64,000 bases of DNA from Ancylothrix sp. D3o (GCF_025370775.1 NZ_JAMXEX010000001.1:806001-870000), one strand, 5' to 3'; shown: positions 18,001 to 27,344, counted from the first letter of the stretch. The notes: generated by a model from the letters alone, not told the origin. A program made the numbers and translations.

Positions 18001-18792
18001 CGAGAAGACATTAAAAAATGCCTTAAAATCGGCAATATTTATCTTGATACAATGTCTTTTGCTGAAAGCCAGGGTATTATCGAAGCTTTAGAAATAGGGC
18101 TGCCGGTGATTACAAAACAAGGAAATTTTAGCAACACAATTGCCTCATCGCTATTGCAAGCTTTAGAAGTTACTCAACTTATTGCCGACAGTGAAGAAAC
18201 TTATATTGAAAAAGCAGTCAATATGGCAAATAACCCCAACTTGCTACAAAATACAAGCCAAGAAATAAAGCAAAAAATGCAAGCAAATCCCTTATTTTTA
18301 GATAGTCGTTCTTATGCAGCAAAACTCGAACTTATGTTTAAAAACATAATTCAACAATATGATACAGATCAACTCACTCACGCCTTCAAATTCCGAGACA
18401 TAAACTTAGTTTTATTTCCCGACTGGAATCAATCAGAAGAGTTGCTTTTTCAAGATTTATCGAACGTTCTGCGTGTGGCGATTAACCACCCACAAAAGCA
18501 TCAAATAACCATGCTCATAGACACCACTAATATTGCCGAACAAACAGCAGATTTAACAATTTCGAGCATTGTTATGGAACTGCTAATGAGCGAAGATTTA
18601 GATGTCGAAGATGGCCCGGAAATTTCCCTTTTCGGCAACCTTAGCAAAATGCAATGGCAAATGCTACTGCCAAAAATTCATGCTAGGATTATTTTGGAAA
18701 ATGAAAACCAACAAACTCTTGCAGAAGTACAAACCCACAAGATTTTAACCGCCTATACTTCAGACAGCTTAAGCCAAACAGAACGCTTATGA
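15061..18792 (+). CDS. Giant glycosyltransferase: GT9-like domain plus OGT-like domain
   Basis: A 1243-residue protein. Residues ~110-380 look like a GT9/heptosyltransferase (KVLLGHLVSNGDCLYATTLARQI, ECTPSSGQSMVTPQYAL, LFVGCSSGVTQIALTDWAKP). A helical linker of about 350 residues follows. From about 740 the fold resembles the C-terminal O-GlcNAc transferase (GT41/SPINDLY) catalytic region (KKIRLGILAAPLIPS, QIDYYIVGEFSENYQTEEEQ, RLIILDPPNPNREDIKKCL, IYLDTMSFAESQGIIEALEIGLPVITKQG). The GT41 part is quite diverged. No signal peptide. It sits between the sugar-modifying genes and two OGT paralogues, 31 bases after the preceding stop. Confidence 0.75.
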   Translation: MKKISQANSSPYAPVRKHYGFAIFENAEVIYSYLSKAQTLKAAEPHCFITWFISEENKALVHNISYIDQLVVLEGSPTSLISEIPRLQIQRSWAKFFTIDPNLGNEAQKQVGKKVLLGHLVSNGDCLYATTLARQIKEDYPGCHLTWGISSMCRSVIEENPFVDEIWEINVGKREDWAGSWYKFVQEAKKRQAEGEFDEIFLTQIYPDFEYYDSTIRPSIFRAYPNPITVPVQNILRLRHQEVENVKKFGEFYKLQECQHVILFECTPSSGQSMVTPQYALNVSKQLLEILPDSKVILSTHIKIATGDERIIDGSVISLRENAELTKYCSLFVGCSSGVTQIALTDWAKPLPIIQILAGATSVYASVAHDFEYWGNSTEQFIEMTDTPPETLVECIRISLTKSFAEARQQFHQKIPIDFKAYLNYIRNFMMQFGKYGKVAQSVLYTTQRYGWHQQLKTFVEKEVIPQLGLQKEITASENKLAEILAIVVENYKNNKEQLFLNSPEFVSQLYQQIEDSNNRDASDLLNSIRQVRQQIAELWLQVPDEQLFINYANNLGEAHQIILDSSLKLEPLTESEQTFISRLTEELAKNFENSGGIQYLLAAMLYQRADQLPVPVDLSRIPQWFVIAYIKYVLQFPQYFTKAGEIEHYNSYLQQWVEYLHQAILSEHNSFVWMEVASEFVQNANFIWFYFNPANLKDIYVKRAELIEYVLTNTGHQLDWEFPTRTLTKKIRLGILAAPLIPSAETFVSLPVYEYISREFEVILYSFTQTDHSLERYCQSCVNSFKLLPINLKEAVNLIRNDELDILYIAADITTEINPICLLAAHRLARVQITNTASPFTTGIQQIDYYIVGEFSENYQTEEEQKNLIKIDNFSHCFSYGDLSEIASFLVNKESLGLSENSMVFVSAANFFSLTPEVVETWAKIIANVNDSVLLILLFAQKPIANYIKNAFSTSLKNQFTKNRISSNRLIILDPPNPNREDIKKCLKIGNIYLDTMSFAESQGIIEALEIGLPVITKQGNFSNTIASSLLQALEVTQLIADSEETYIEKAVNMANNPNLLQNTSQEIKQKMQANPLFLDSRSYAAKLELMFKNIIQQYDTDQLTHAFKFRDINLVLFPDWNQSEELLFQDLSNVLRVAINHPQKHQITMLIDTTNIAEQTADLTISSIVMELLMSEDLDVEDGPEISLFGNLSKMQWQMLLPKIHARIILENENQQTLAEVQTHKILTAYTSDSLSQTERL

Positions 18793-18862
18793 GAGAACAT
18801 AAACAAAGCTTAAACCCCGTCTTGCGAAAAACTATATATTAATTTTTTTGGTTAGCAAAAAT

Positions 18863-21800
18863 ATGGACTATCAAAATTTTATTTCACAACTGCCGGCGCT
18901 TTATCACAACTGGGGAAATAGCACAGTTTACCCTAAATGCAATGATTTCAACTTAATTCTTGAGCAACCAGAAGAAACCACCAACCCCAATATCATGCAG
19001 TTGTTAAACTTTGCCGTTTCCTGTATGGAAAGCAACGAAGTTTACTGCGAAATAGGTTGTTTTGAAGGCGCAAACTTAATCGCAGCCTTACATAACCATC
19101 CTGAAAAAATGGCCTATGCAGTTGAAAACTTTTCCGAGTTTGATCTTGGGGGAGAAAGCTACGAAAAACTGCTCAAAAATTTAAGTGATTTTGGATTAGA
19201 AAATCAAGTATTTTTTTGCGAACAAGACTTACAAGAATTTTTGTTTGAACTGCGAAACTTAGAAACCGAAGATAAGATAGGGGTTTATTTTTATGATGGA
19301 ACACACGATTATCGTTCGCATTTAATGGCTTTAATGCTGGCAAAACCCTTGCTCGCGGACGAGGCATTGATTATCATTAAAAACAGCAGTTGGGAAGCTC
19401 TAAAACAAGCAACCTGGGATTTTTTAGCTACCCATCCCCAATGCCAAATGTTACTAGATTTTTCAAATACCGGTGATTATCCTATTTGGCAAGGTTTACA
19501 GATTTTGAGTTGGGATATCAATCAAACTCATAATTATTCCTGGGAAACCTTTCAGGAAAAAGAAGATAAATCGGTTATTCAATCAATTTATAGCTTACCT
19601 TCAGAAGAAAAGACAAACCTCCTTTGTAACTTGGATAAGCAAGCAGCTTTAGCCTATAATCAACTCAACTATAGGGACACCGAGAAACACTATCTAAGCC
19701 TGATTCATTTAGACCGGCAGAATGCTGAGCATTGGCTCAATCTTGGCATTTTTTATCTCGTCAAAGAAAGCTTTGATAAAGCACAAAAAAGCCTCATTAA
19801 AGCTTTAAAAATAGATGATAATAACCCAGCAATTCACTATAATTTAGGCTTAACTTTTGAAAAATTTAATGATACTTCTCAAGCTGCCCACGCCTATCTA
19901 TATGCCATTAGCCTCGACAACAAATTAATAGAAGCCTATAACAATTTGGGAAATATTTATTATAACTTAGGACATCTCGAAGATGCAGAAAAAATTTATT
20001 GCAAAGCCATAGAAGCCAATCCCGATCACTTTGGCAGCTATTTGAACTTGGGTAACGTTTTAATGGAGCGCAAACAGATAGATCAAGCCATAGAAACCTA
20101 TCAAAAAGCCCTCAAATTAAAACCAGGTAATTCTGATATTGCTTTTAACTTGGGATTCGCATTTGAAACCAAACAAGAACCCAGCAAAGCAGCCCTTTAC
20201 TATGGATACACCGCCTATCGCAGAGGCAAATATAAAGAAGCGATTAGCCACTTTCAAAAATTTCGAGAAATCAATACAGAAACACCGGAAGTAGAGTTTT
20301 ATATTTGCCTGGCTTCCTGTTACACCTCAGAAAAACAAGATGAAGCCGCTATCGAACTCTATAAAGATGGATTAAATTATTATCCAAAAGAAGGCAGCCT
20401 TTACTTTTGGTATAGCCTGACATTGCAAAGAATGGGATACACCCAAGAAGCAATAACTCTTGCTGCTGAAGCTTTGGCATTTGTCCCCGATGATTTAGCT
20501 TTAAAAATTCTCAGCAAACTCACACTGCCGGTTTTGTACGAAACTCCCCAAGAAATTGACGAATACCGACAGCAATTTACAGAACGTTTACAAGAAATAA
20601 TCCAGCAAACCTCCCTCACTACCCCACAAGCAAAAGCCAAAGTTTTAAATGGCATAGGATCGTGGACAAACTTCTATTTACAATACCAATGCCGCAATGA
20701 TTTAGAACTACAAAAACAATATGGGGAATTTGTACATAAAGTCATGGCTGCCAATTACCCTAACTGGGTGAAACCTTTACCAATGCCACCCCTCAGCCCT
20801 TTAGGCAAAATTCGCATCGGCTATGTTTCAGCAAATTTAAAATGGCATAACGGTGCTAAATGGGCTCTAGGTTGGATAAAAAATCACCCCAGCAATGAGT
20901 TTGAAATATACTCCTATCATCTAGGGCGTGAAACCGACAAAATCACCAAAAGATTCAGCCTATCTAGTGACTTTTACTATCATATTCCCGATGACTTAGA
21001 AGCAGCCTGCAAGCAAATTATTAGCGATAACTTGCACATTTTAGTTTTTACAGATATAGGAATGTCTCCTCAAATAACTCAAATGAGCGGCCTGCGTTTA
21101 GCCCCAGCCCAATGTACCGCCTGGGGACATCCAATTACATCCGGTTCCCCAACTATAGACTATTACCTATCGAGCGATTTAATGGAGCCAGAAAACGCTC
21201 AAGAACATTATTCAGAAACATTAATTCGCCTACCAAACCTGGGATTTTCCTATGAAAAACCCGAACTTCCAGAAAAAACAAAAACTCGCTTAGACTATGG
21301 CGTTCGTGAAGATGCAATCTTATATTTATGCTGCCAATCTTTGTTTAAATATTTGCCGCAATATGACTGGATTATTGCTGAAATTGCCCGTCATGTTCCC
21401 CAATCTCAATTTGCCTTTCTTTCTTACAATAACTCGGTAAATGAAAAACTTAAAAAACGCCTTCAGCGAGCTTTTGAGCAAGTCAATTTAAATAGCGAAG
21501 ACTATTGTGTTATCCTTCCAACGCAAAGTTGGGTTGCCTATTTAAACCTCAACTTAGTTGCTGATATCTTTTTAGATACATTAGAATGGTCTGGTGGAAA
21601 TTCAACCCTAGAAGCTATTGCCTGCAATTTGCCGGTTGTCACTTTTCCAGGGGAATTTATGCGAGGGCGTCATTCCTACGCCATCTTAAAAATGTTAGGA
21701 GTCACAGAAACGATTGCAAAAAATGAACAAGAATATATCGAAATTGCCGTAAAATTAGCCCTTGATCCCGAATGGAGAAAAAGCCTCATTCAAAAAATTT

Positions 21801-21913
21801 CAGAGAGCCATGATAATGTTTTTAATGACAAGGTTTGTGTGGCCGGTTTAGAGAACTTTTACCGGCAAGTCGTCCAGGCAGAGTTATCCAAATCTGAAGC
21901 AACCTTGTCCTAA
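18863..21913 (+). CDS. Methyltransferase-TPR-SPINDLY/OGT family glycosyltransferase, copy 1
   Basis: A 1016-residue protein from ATG 18863 (frame opens at TTG 18848). Residues ~1-225 are a class I methyltransferase-like domain (EVYCEIGCFEGANLIAALHN, DKIGVYFYDGTHDYRSHLMAL). Residues ~250-520 hold about eight TPRs (HWLNLGIFYLVKESFDKAQKSL, EAYNNLGNIYYNLGHLEDAE, YLNLGNVLMERKQIDQAIETY). Residues ~625-1010 are the GT41 catalytic domain (KIRIGYVSANLKWHN, LAPAQCTAWGHPITSGSPTIDYYL, ILYLCCQSLFKYLPQYD, FLDTLEWSGGNSTLEAIACNLPVVT). It probably transfers a sugar from UDP-sugar to Ser/Thr of a protein bound by the TPRs. Tandemly duplicated with the next gene. Confidence 0.88.
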   Translation: MDYQNFISQLPALYHNWGNSTVYPKCNDFNLILEQPEETTNPNIMQLLNFAVSCMESNEVYCEIGCFEGANLIAALHNHPEKMAYAVENFSEFDLGGESYEKLLKNLSDFGLENQVFFCEQDLQEFLFELRNLETEDKIGVYFYDGTHDYRSHLMALMLAKPLLADEALIIIKNSSWEALKQATWDFLATHPQCQMLLDFSNTGDYPIWQGLQILSWDINQTHNYSWETFQEKEDKSVIQSIYSLPSEEKTNLLCNLDKQAALAYNQLNYRDTEKHYLSLIHLDRQNAEHWLNLGIFYLVKESFDKAQKSLIKALKIDDNNPAIHYNLGLTFEKFNDTSQAAHAYLYAISLDNKLIEAYNNLGNIYYNLGHLEDAEKIYCKAIEANPDHFGSYLNLGNVLMERKQIDQAIETYQKALKLKPGNSDIAFNLGFAFETKQEPSKAALYYGYTAYRRGKYKEAISHFQKFREINTETPEVEFYICLASCYTSEKQDEAAIELYKDGLNYYPKEGSLYFWYSLTLQRMGYTQEAITLAAEALAFVPDDLALKILSKLTLPVLYETPQEIDEYRQQFTERLQEIIQQTSLTTPQAKAKVLNGIGSWTNFYLQYQCRNDLELQKQYGEFVHKVMAANYPNWVKPLPMPPLSPLGKIRIGYVSANLKWHNGAKWALGWIKNHPSNEFEIYSYHLGRETDKITKRFSLSSDFYYHIPDDLEAACKQIISDNLHILVFTDIGMSPQITQMSGLRLAPAQCTAWGHPITSGSPTIDYYLSSDLMEPENAQEHYSETLIRLPNLGFSYEKPELPEKTKTRLDYGVREDAILYLCCQSLFKYLPQYDWIIAEIARHVPQSQFAFLSYNNSVNEKLKKRLQRAFEQVNLNSEDYCVILPTQSWVAYLNLNLVADIFLDTLEWSGGNSTLEAIACNLPVVTFPGEFMRGRHSYAILKMLGVTETIAKNEQEYIEIAVKLALDPEWRKSLIQKISESHDNVFNDKVCVAGLENFYRQVVQAELSKSEATLS

Positions 21914-21945
21914 ACTTAAACTTATTAACAAATTAGGTAATAATC

Positions 21946-24900
21946 ATGCAATACGAAAAATTTATTCAGCGCTTACCAGAATTTTATGAAAATTGGGGAC
22001 AGCCTACCGTCACCCCCAAAAACCAACATTTCAAAACACTATTACCCGAAATCGAAGCCTTGACAAATCCCAATATTATGCAGCTTTTAAACTGGGCTGT
22101 AGAATGTTTGGAAGAAAACGAAGTTTACTGCGAAATAGGTTGTTTTGAAGGAGAAAACTTAATCGCCGCTTTGCATAACCATCCAGAGAAAATGGCCTAT
22201 GCTGTTGAGAACTTTTCCGAGTTTGATCTTGGGGGAGAAAGCTACGAAAAACTGCTCAAAAATTTAAGTGATTTTGGATTAGAAAATCAAGTATTTTTTT
22301 GTGAACAAAACTTGCAAGAATTTTTATTTGAACTGCGAAACTTAGAAACCGAAGATAAAATAGGGGTTTATTTTTATGATGGAACACACGATTATCGTTC
22401 GCATTTGATGGCTTTAATGCTGGCAAAACCCTTGCTGGCTGACAAGGCATTGATTATCATTAAAAACAGCAGTTGGGAAGCTCTACAACAAGCAACCTGG
22501 GATTTTTTAGCTACCCATCCCCAATGCCAAATGTTACTAGATTTTTCAAATGCCGGTGATTATCCTATTTGGCAAGGTTTACAGATTTTGAGTTGGGATG
22601 TCAATCAAACTCTGAATTATTCTTGGGAAACGTTGCAGGAAAAACAACAAAAATCAGTCTTTCAATCAATTTACAAATTACCTTCACAACAAAAGCAAAA
22701 TCTCACCGAGAGGCTTTACAAAAAAGCTGCATTAGCTTATAAGCCTGACAACTACTCCCAGACAGAAAATTCCTATAAAATCCTCCTACGTTTAGACCGA
22801 AACAATGTCGAGCATTGGCTCAACTTAGGAATTTTCTATATCCAGCAAGAAGAGTATGAGCAAGCCCAAAAAAGCTTAGTCAAAGCCTTAGAAATTGATG
22901 ATAATCATCCTGATATTCACTATAATATGGGCTTAGTTTTTGAAAAATTAAATGATATTCAACACGCGATTTATGCGTATTTACGAGGAATCAGCCTTAA
23001 TCCAAAATTAATACAAGCCTATAACAACTTAGGCAATATTTATTATAGTTTTGGTCACATCGATGATGCCGAAAACCTTTTTCGTAAAGCCATAGAAGCG
23101 AATTCCGATCACTTTGGAAGCTATTTAAACTTGGGCAACGTTTTGATGGAACGTAAAGAAATTGAACAAGCAATAGAAACCTACAAAAAAGCCCTGAAAT
23201 TAAAACCCCGCGACCCCGATATTCTTTTTAACATAGGATTCGCCTTTGAAACGAAACAGGAACAAAGCCAAGCATCTCTTTACTACGCTTACGCTGCCTA
23301 TTGCCGAGGAGAATATCAAGAAGCCATTACCCAGTTTAAAAAGTTTAAAGAAACTTCCGCAAAAACACCAGATGCAGATTCCTATGTTTTTATGGGGATG
23401 TCTTACTTCCACAGCAAAGAATTTGAATCAGCAGTAGAAATCTATAAAGAAGGATTAAATTTTTATCCCAAAGACGACCGATTACACTTTTGGCATTGTC
23501 TTAGCCTACAAAGAATGGGATACACCAAAGAATGTATTAAAGTTGCCGGGGAAGGCTTAGCACAACTACCTAAAGCTCTTTCTTTAGGAATTCTCAACAA
23601 ACTCACGTTACCAATTTTATACGAAACTGCCCAAGAAATTGATCAATATCGGCAACAATTTACCGAAGGCTTAAACGAAATAATCCAGCAAACCCCCCTC
23701 AACACCCCAGAAGAAAAAACCACCGCTCTCAACGGCGTAGGAAACATCACAAATTTCTATCTACAATATCAATGCCGTAATGACTTAGAACTGCAAAAAC
23801 AATATGGGGAATTTGTTCATAAAATCATGGCAACAAATTACCCCAACTGGGTCAAACCTTTACCTATGCCGCCGCTGAGTTCATCCGGCAAAATTCGCAT
23901 CGGTTATGTTTCAGCACATTTTCAATTCCACACCGTTAGTAAGTACACAATTGGCTGGCTAAAAAATCATAATCCCAACGAATTTGAAATTTATTGCTAT
24001 TATATAGGTCGCCAAAAAGACTTTATGACGCTACAATTTCAAATTCACAGTTATAAATATCATCACATAGCTGATAACTTTGAAGCAGTTTGTCAACAAA
24101 TTATTAACGATAAATTGCACATTCTCGTGTTTCCTGACATTGGAATGTACCCAACACTCACCCAAATGGCCGGCCTGCGTTTAGCAGCCGTTCAATGTAT
24201 GTCATGGGGACATCCTATTACATCTGGCTCTCCCACGATAGATTACTATCTCTCCAGCGAACTCATGGAGCCAGAAAATGGTCAACAACACTATTCGGAA
24301 AAGCTAATTCTCCTCCCCAACCTCGGATTTTCTTATACAAAACCAGAATTTTCTGTCTCAGAAAAGACCCGTGCTGATTTTAGCTTACGGGAGGATTCAA
24401 TTGTTTATTTATGCTGCCAGTCACTGTTTAAATATTTGCCCCAGCATGACTGGATTATTGCTGAAATTGCTCGTCGTGTGCCTCAATCTCAATTTGCTTT
24501 TTTATCTAACAACAAATTCGTGGATGAAAAGTTTAAAAAACGTCTTCACCAGGCTTTTAAACAAGTCAATTTAGACAGCGAAGAGTATTGTATTATTCTC
24601 CCCCACCAAAACTGGGCTGATTATTTAAAACTCAACTTAATATCCGATATCTTTTTAGATACACTAGACTGGTCTGGTGGTAACACAACCCTAGAAGCGA
24701 TTGCCTGTAATTTGCCAGTTGTCACCTGTCCAGGGGAATTCATGCGCGGACGACATTCTTACGCCATCTTGAAAATGCTGGGTGTTACAGACACCATCGC
24801 TCAAAATCATGCCGAATATGTCGAAATTGCTGTCAAATTAGGCCAGGATTTAGAATGGCGAAAAAATATCATTCAGCGCATGGCAGAACGTCATTCCTAT

Positions 24901-24996
24901 CTCTACGATGATAAAGTTTGTGCCGAGGCACTAGAAAACTTTTACCGGCAAGTTGTCCACACAGGGTTAGTTAAATCTGAAGCAGCTTTGTCTTGA
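21946..24996 (+). CDS. Methyltransferase-TPR-SPINDLY/OGT family glycosyltransferase, copy 2
   Basis: A 1016-residue tandem paralogue of the preceding gene, with the same three parts: methyltransferase-like head (~1-225, EVYCEIGCFEGENLIAALHN), TPR array (~250-520) and GT41 domain (~625-1010, KIRIGYVSAHFQFHTVSKYT, AAVQCMSWGHPITSGSPTID, FLDTLDWSGGNTTLEAIACN). The HxxxH-like SAHFQFH replaces SANLKWH of copy 1, so the acceptor or donor pocket differs. The head is nearly identical at DNA level to copy 1 while the TPR and GT41 parts have diverged. It starts 32 bases after copy 1 and ends at the convergent hairpin at 25002. Confidence 0.88.
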   Translation: MQYEKFIQRLPEFYENWGQPTVTPKNQHFKTLLPEIEALTNPNIMQLLNWAVECLEENEVYCEIGCFEGENLIAALHNHPEKMAYAVENFSEFDLGGESYEKLLKNLSDFGLENQVFFCEQNLQEFLFELRNLETEDKIGVYFYDGTHDYRSHLMALMLAKPLLADKALIIIKNSSWEALQQATWDFLATHPQCQMLLDFSNAGDYPIWQGLQILSWDVNQTLNYSWETLQEKQQKSVFQSIYKLPSQQKQNLTERLYKKAALAYKPDNYSQTENSYKILLRLDRNNVEHWLNLGIFYIQQEEYEQAQKSLVKALEIDDNHPDIHYNMGLVFEKLNDIQHAIYAYLRGISLNPKLIQAYNNLGNIYYSFGHIDDAENLFRKAIEANSDHFGSYLNLGNVLMERKEIEQAIETYKKALKLKPRDPDILFNIGFAFETKQEQSQASLYYAYAAYCRGEYQEAITQFKKFKETSAKTPDADSYVFMGMSYFHSKEFESAVEIYKEGLNFYPKDDRLHFWHCLSLQRMGYTKECIKVAGEGLAQLPKALSLGILNKLTLPILYETAQEIDQYRQQFTEGLNEIIQQTPLNTPEEKTTALNGVGNITNFYLQYQCRNDLELQKQYGEFVHKIMATNYPNWVKPLPMPPLSSSGKIRIGYVSAHFQFHTVSKYTIGWLKNHNPNEFEIYCYYIGRQKDFMTLQFQIHSYKYHHIADNFEAVCQQIINDKLHILVFPDIGMYPTLTQMAGLRLAAVQCMSWGHPITSGSPTIDYYLSSELMEPENGQQHYSEKLILLPNLGFSYTKPEFSVSEKTRADFSLREDSIVYLCCQSLFKYLPQHDWIIAEIARRVPQSQFAFLSNNKFVDEKFKKRLHQAFKQVNLDSEEYCIILPHQNWADYLKLNLISDIFLDTLDWSGGNTTLEAIACNLPVVTCPGEFMRGRHSYAILKMLGVTDTIAQNHAEYVEIAVKLGQDLEWRKNIIQRMAERHSYLYDDKVCAEALENFYRQVVHTGLVKSEAALS

Positions 24997-25001
24997 AAAA
25001 G

Positions 25002-25080
25002 ATATAGCGTTTTTCTTACGAGTGGAGTATAGAAAAACCTTGTTCTACACTCCATCAAACTGCAAACCGCTATATTTTTA
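25002..25080. terminator. Bidirectional hairpin terminator of the glycan run
   Basis: Outer arms ATATAGCG (25002-25009) and CGCTATAT (25068-25075) are perfect. An inner arm pair GGAGTATAGAA (25024-25034) and TTCTACACTCC (25043-25053) matches at 10 of 11 positions. T-rich runs flank it on both strands. It lies exactly between the convergent OGT genes. Confidence 0.7.
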
Positions 25081-27309
25081 CCCCTCTAAATAACGCTGCC
25101 ACATTTCTTCATAAGCCCTTTCCATTTCACAGGTAAATTTCTTACCATTCCACAGCGGCGAAGTTTTTCGAGATTGCCACAATTTCCAACAAATCTCTTT
25201 TCGCAATTCCCGATCTTTCCCTAAACGAATTCCCCACTCCACATACTCTTCATCCGTCCAAGCAATTCCCTCCGTCACACCTACATTCATCATCATTGTG
25301 TAACTATTGCGGGCTGCAAATTGTTGACCCACCCTCGTCACCAAAGGAACTCCCACCCATAACGTCTCCAGCGTCGTTGTTGCACCATTATAGGGAAAAG
25401 TATCTAACACCACATCCGCCAAAGCCAAATTAGCTCGGTGAATTTCCTCAGAAGGAACAAGCGGTAAAAATCGTAATCTGTCTGCACTCACCCCTTCTTC
25501 TTCAGCAAGCTGAGTGAAAAAATTTCGGATTGATTCTGCTTCTGCCAAACCTTTAATTAAAAGATAACTATTGGGCACTGCTTTAATAATTTTTAGCTGT
25601 AATTTTGCCGTTTCTCGATGCCGCTTGTAACCGCTTTGGCCGGTGAAATAAACCACTGCATCTGTAGGAATTTCTAAATCTTCCCGCCTTAGCGTTGGCA
25701 ACCCCACCTCAAAACCATCTACAGCAATATAACTATCAGGTAAACGCCAGATTTTTTCTGTGTAATATTCTTGAGCCGAATCAGGCAAAACATAACAGTC
25801 AGCAATATAATAATCAATTGTCGGCAACCCCGAAGCATCCCACCCCAACCAACTAACTTGAACTGGGGCCGGTTTAAAACTCATTACTTCACAAGTTGTA
25901 TCCAACGTTAAACTATCTAAATCAATTAAAATATCGATTTCGTCTTCTACAATTTGCTGAGCAATTTCTAAACTGTTATTTCCTTCAATTTTGCGAACAT
26001 GATCCATTTGTTTCTCATACCATTCTTGCACCGGCTCTTTCTTTGGTTTATAAGTAAGAAAATACCCATAAAGTTCAAAGCGTTTGCGATCATGTTCTTT
26101 AAAAAGCGAACGAGCCAACCATCCCACAGAATGACTATTAAAACAATGAGAAATATAGCCCAGTTTTAAAACTTTAGCCGAGGCTTTCAAACTTTTATTT
26201 TTTCTGGAAGCCGGTTGATATTCCTTAGCAACCTCACCCACATAATCCTCTAAATAAGACTGACAAAGCCGTGCCACTTGATTTTGCAAAACTCGATATT
26301 GCTGAGGCGCATCAAAAAAATAAGGAAAAAAGAAGCACGCAGAAAGTAAACGAGAAGCCGTCAAATTATTTAAAAAAGGTGGCGGATTTTCAATCAACGA
26401 CAATAGCAAAGATTCTTGCTCTTGCAAAGCCAAACACGCCTCATCCCAATATCCACCGGCACTCATCAAAGCTCTGATTAGTTGGTGATTGCCATAAATT
26501 TTATCTATTAAATTTTCGCTTACATCATAACAACGTTTTGCCGCCTTAATTGCCTCAATATAATTTTGATTACCGATCAGATAACTACATAAATGCGCCC
26601 AAAATTCCCCATAATTTTCATCTATCTTTAGACATATATTGACTAGAGAAATTGCCAAATCTGGCCGGCTCATGGAATAATGAATTTTTCCCGCCATCAA
26701 CATTAAAAGTAAAGAAAAATCGTTATTTTCTTTTAAATGCTCCACACAAGCACCGGCAAACTCTAGGGTTAAAGGATGCAAAGGCGCAAAATCAAAAATT
26801 TGCTGTAATGTTTGCATCAATAAATTTTTGTCAACCCCAACAGGCACCGCATCTTGCAACACAGAAATAACTCCCCAATTAGTCAAATCTTCAGCCGCCA
26901 AATTCTCCTGTTTAATTGCCAATTGCACCAAAAGTAATAAATTATTGATATGCGTCGGCATCACTTGGCGTAGGTGCTCTCGCAGCAACCACACCAGAGA
27001 ATCTTCACCTAATGCCGAGAGTCGCACAGCTTCGCTATCCAAAACCTGCACAAGTTCTGCTGTCCAGCGCTCAATCTCCTCATCCTCTCCATCAATCATC
27101 CCACACAGCCATGTTGTGTTAGCTTCCTCCTCTTTGCCTGCTAACAAAAACAACAATCCCAAATACCAGTAAGAAGACTTTTGTTGCGGTGAATTTTTAA
27201 TCGCTTGCTCGTAAAGCGAGATCGCCTGATCATACTCTTGTTTTAGCAAATACTCATAGGCAAGCTGCTCCAAATTTTCAGACTCAGCCGGCGATAAATT
27301 GACCTTCAT
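25078..27309 (-). CDS. SPINDLY/OGT-family O-linked GlcNAc transferase-like protein
   Basis: A 743-residue protein with N-terminal TPR-like repeats (LEQLAYEYLLKQEYDQAISLYEQA, then SSYWYLGLLFLLAGKEEEA) and a helical middle. The C-terminal GT41 domain is at about 380-735 (LKLGYISHCFNSHSVGWLARSL, FKPAPVQVSWLGWDASGLPTIDYYI, VYFTGQSGYKRHRETAKLQ, RLRFLPLVPSEEIHRANLALADVVLDTFPYNGATTTLETLWVGVPLVT). It has no methyltransferase head, unlike the two plus-strand paralogues, and is closer to classical OGT. Lying 125 bases downstream of pilA on the same strand, it is a strong candidate for pilin O-glycosylation; this is inferred from position. Confidence 0.88.
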   Translation of the reverse strand: MKVNLSPAESENLEQLAYEYLLKQEYDQAISLYEQAIKNSPQQKSSYWYLGLLFLLAGKEEEANTTWLCGMIDGEDEEIERWTAELVQVLDSEAVRLSALGEDSLVWLLREHLRQVMPTHINNLLLLVQLAIKQENLAAEDLTNWGVISVLQDAVPVGVDKNLLMQTLQQIFDFAPLHPLTLEFAGACVEHLKENNDFSLLLMLMAGKIHYSMSRPDLAISLVNICLKIDENYGEFWAHLCSYLIGNQNYIEAIKAAKRCYDVSENLIDKIYGNHQLIRALMSAGGYWDEACLALQEQESLLLSLIENPPPFLNNLTASRLLSACFFFPYFFDAPQQYRVLQNQVARLCQSYLEDYVGEVAKEYQPASRKNKSLKASAKVLKLGYISHCFNSHSVGWLARSLFKEHDRKRFELYGYFLTYKPKKEPVQEWYEKQMDHVRKIEGNNSLEIAQQIVEDEIDILIDLDSLTLDTTCEVMSFKPAPVQVSWLGWDASGLPTIDYYIADCYVLPDSAQEYYTEKIWRLPDSYIAVDGFEVGLPTLRREDLEIPTDAVVYFTGQSGYKRHRETAKLQLKIIKAVPNSYLLIKGLAEAESIRNFFTQLAEEEGVSADRLRFLPLVPSEEIHRANLALADVVLDTFPYNGATTTLETLWVGVPLVTRVGQQFAARNSYTMMMNVGVTEGIAWTDEEYVEWGIRLGKDRELRKEICWKLWQSRKTSPLWNGKKFTCEMERAYEEMWQRYLEG

Positions 27310-27344
27310 AAGACAAAAAAATACAGAGTGATCTAATCAAAATA

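Noticed and set aside
10090-25000. Integrated plasmid or prophage
   Set aside because: No integrase, transposase, phage structural gene, tRNA-flanking direct repeats or att-like duplication was seen anywhere in the window.
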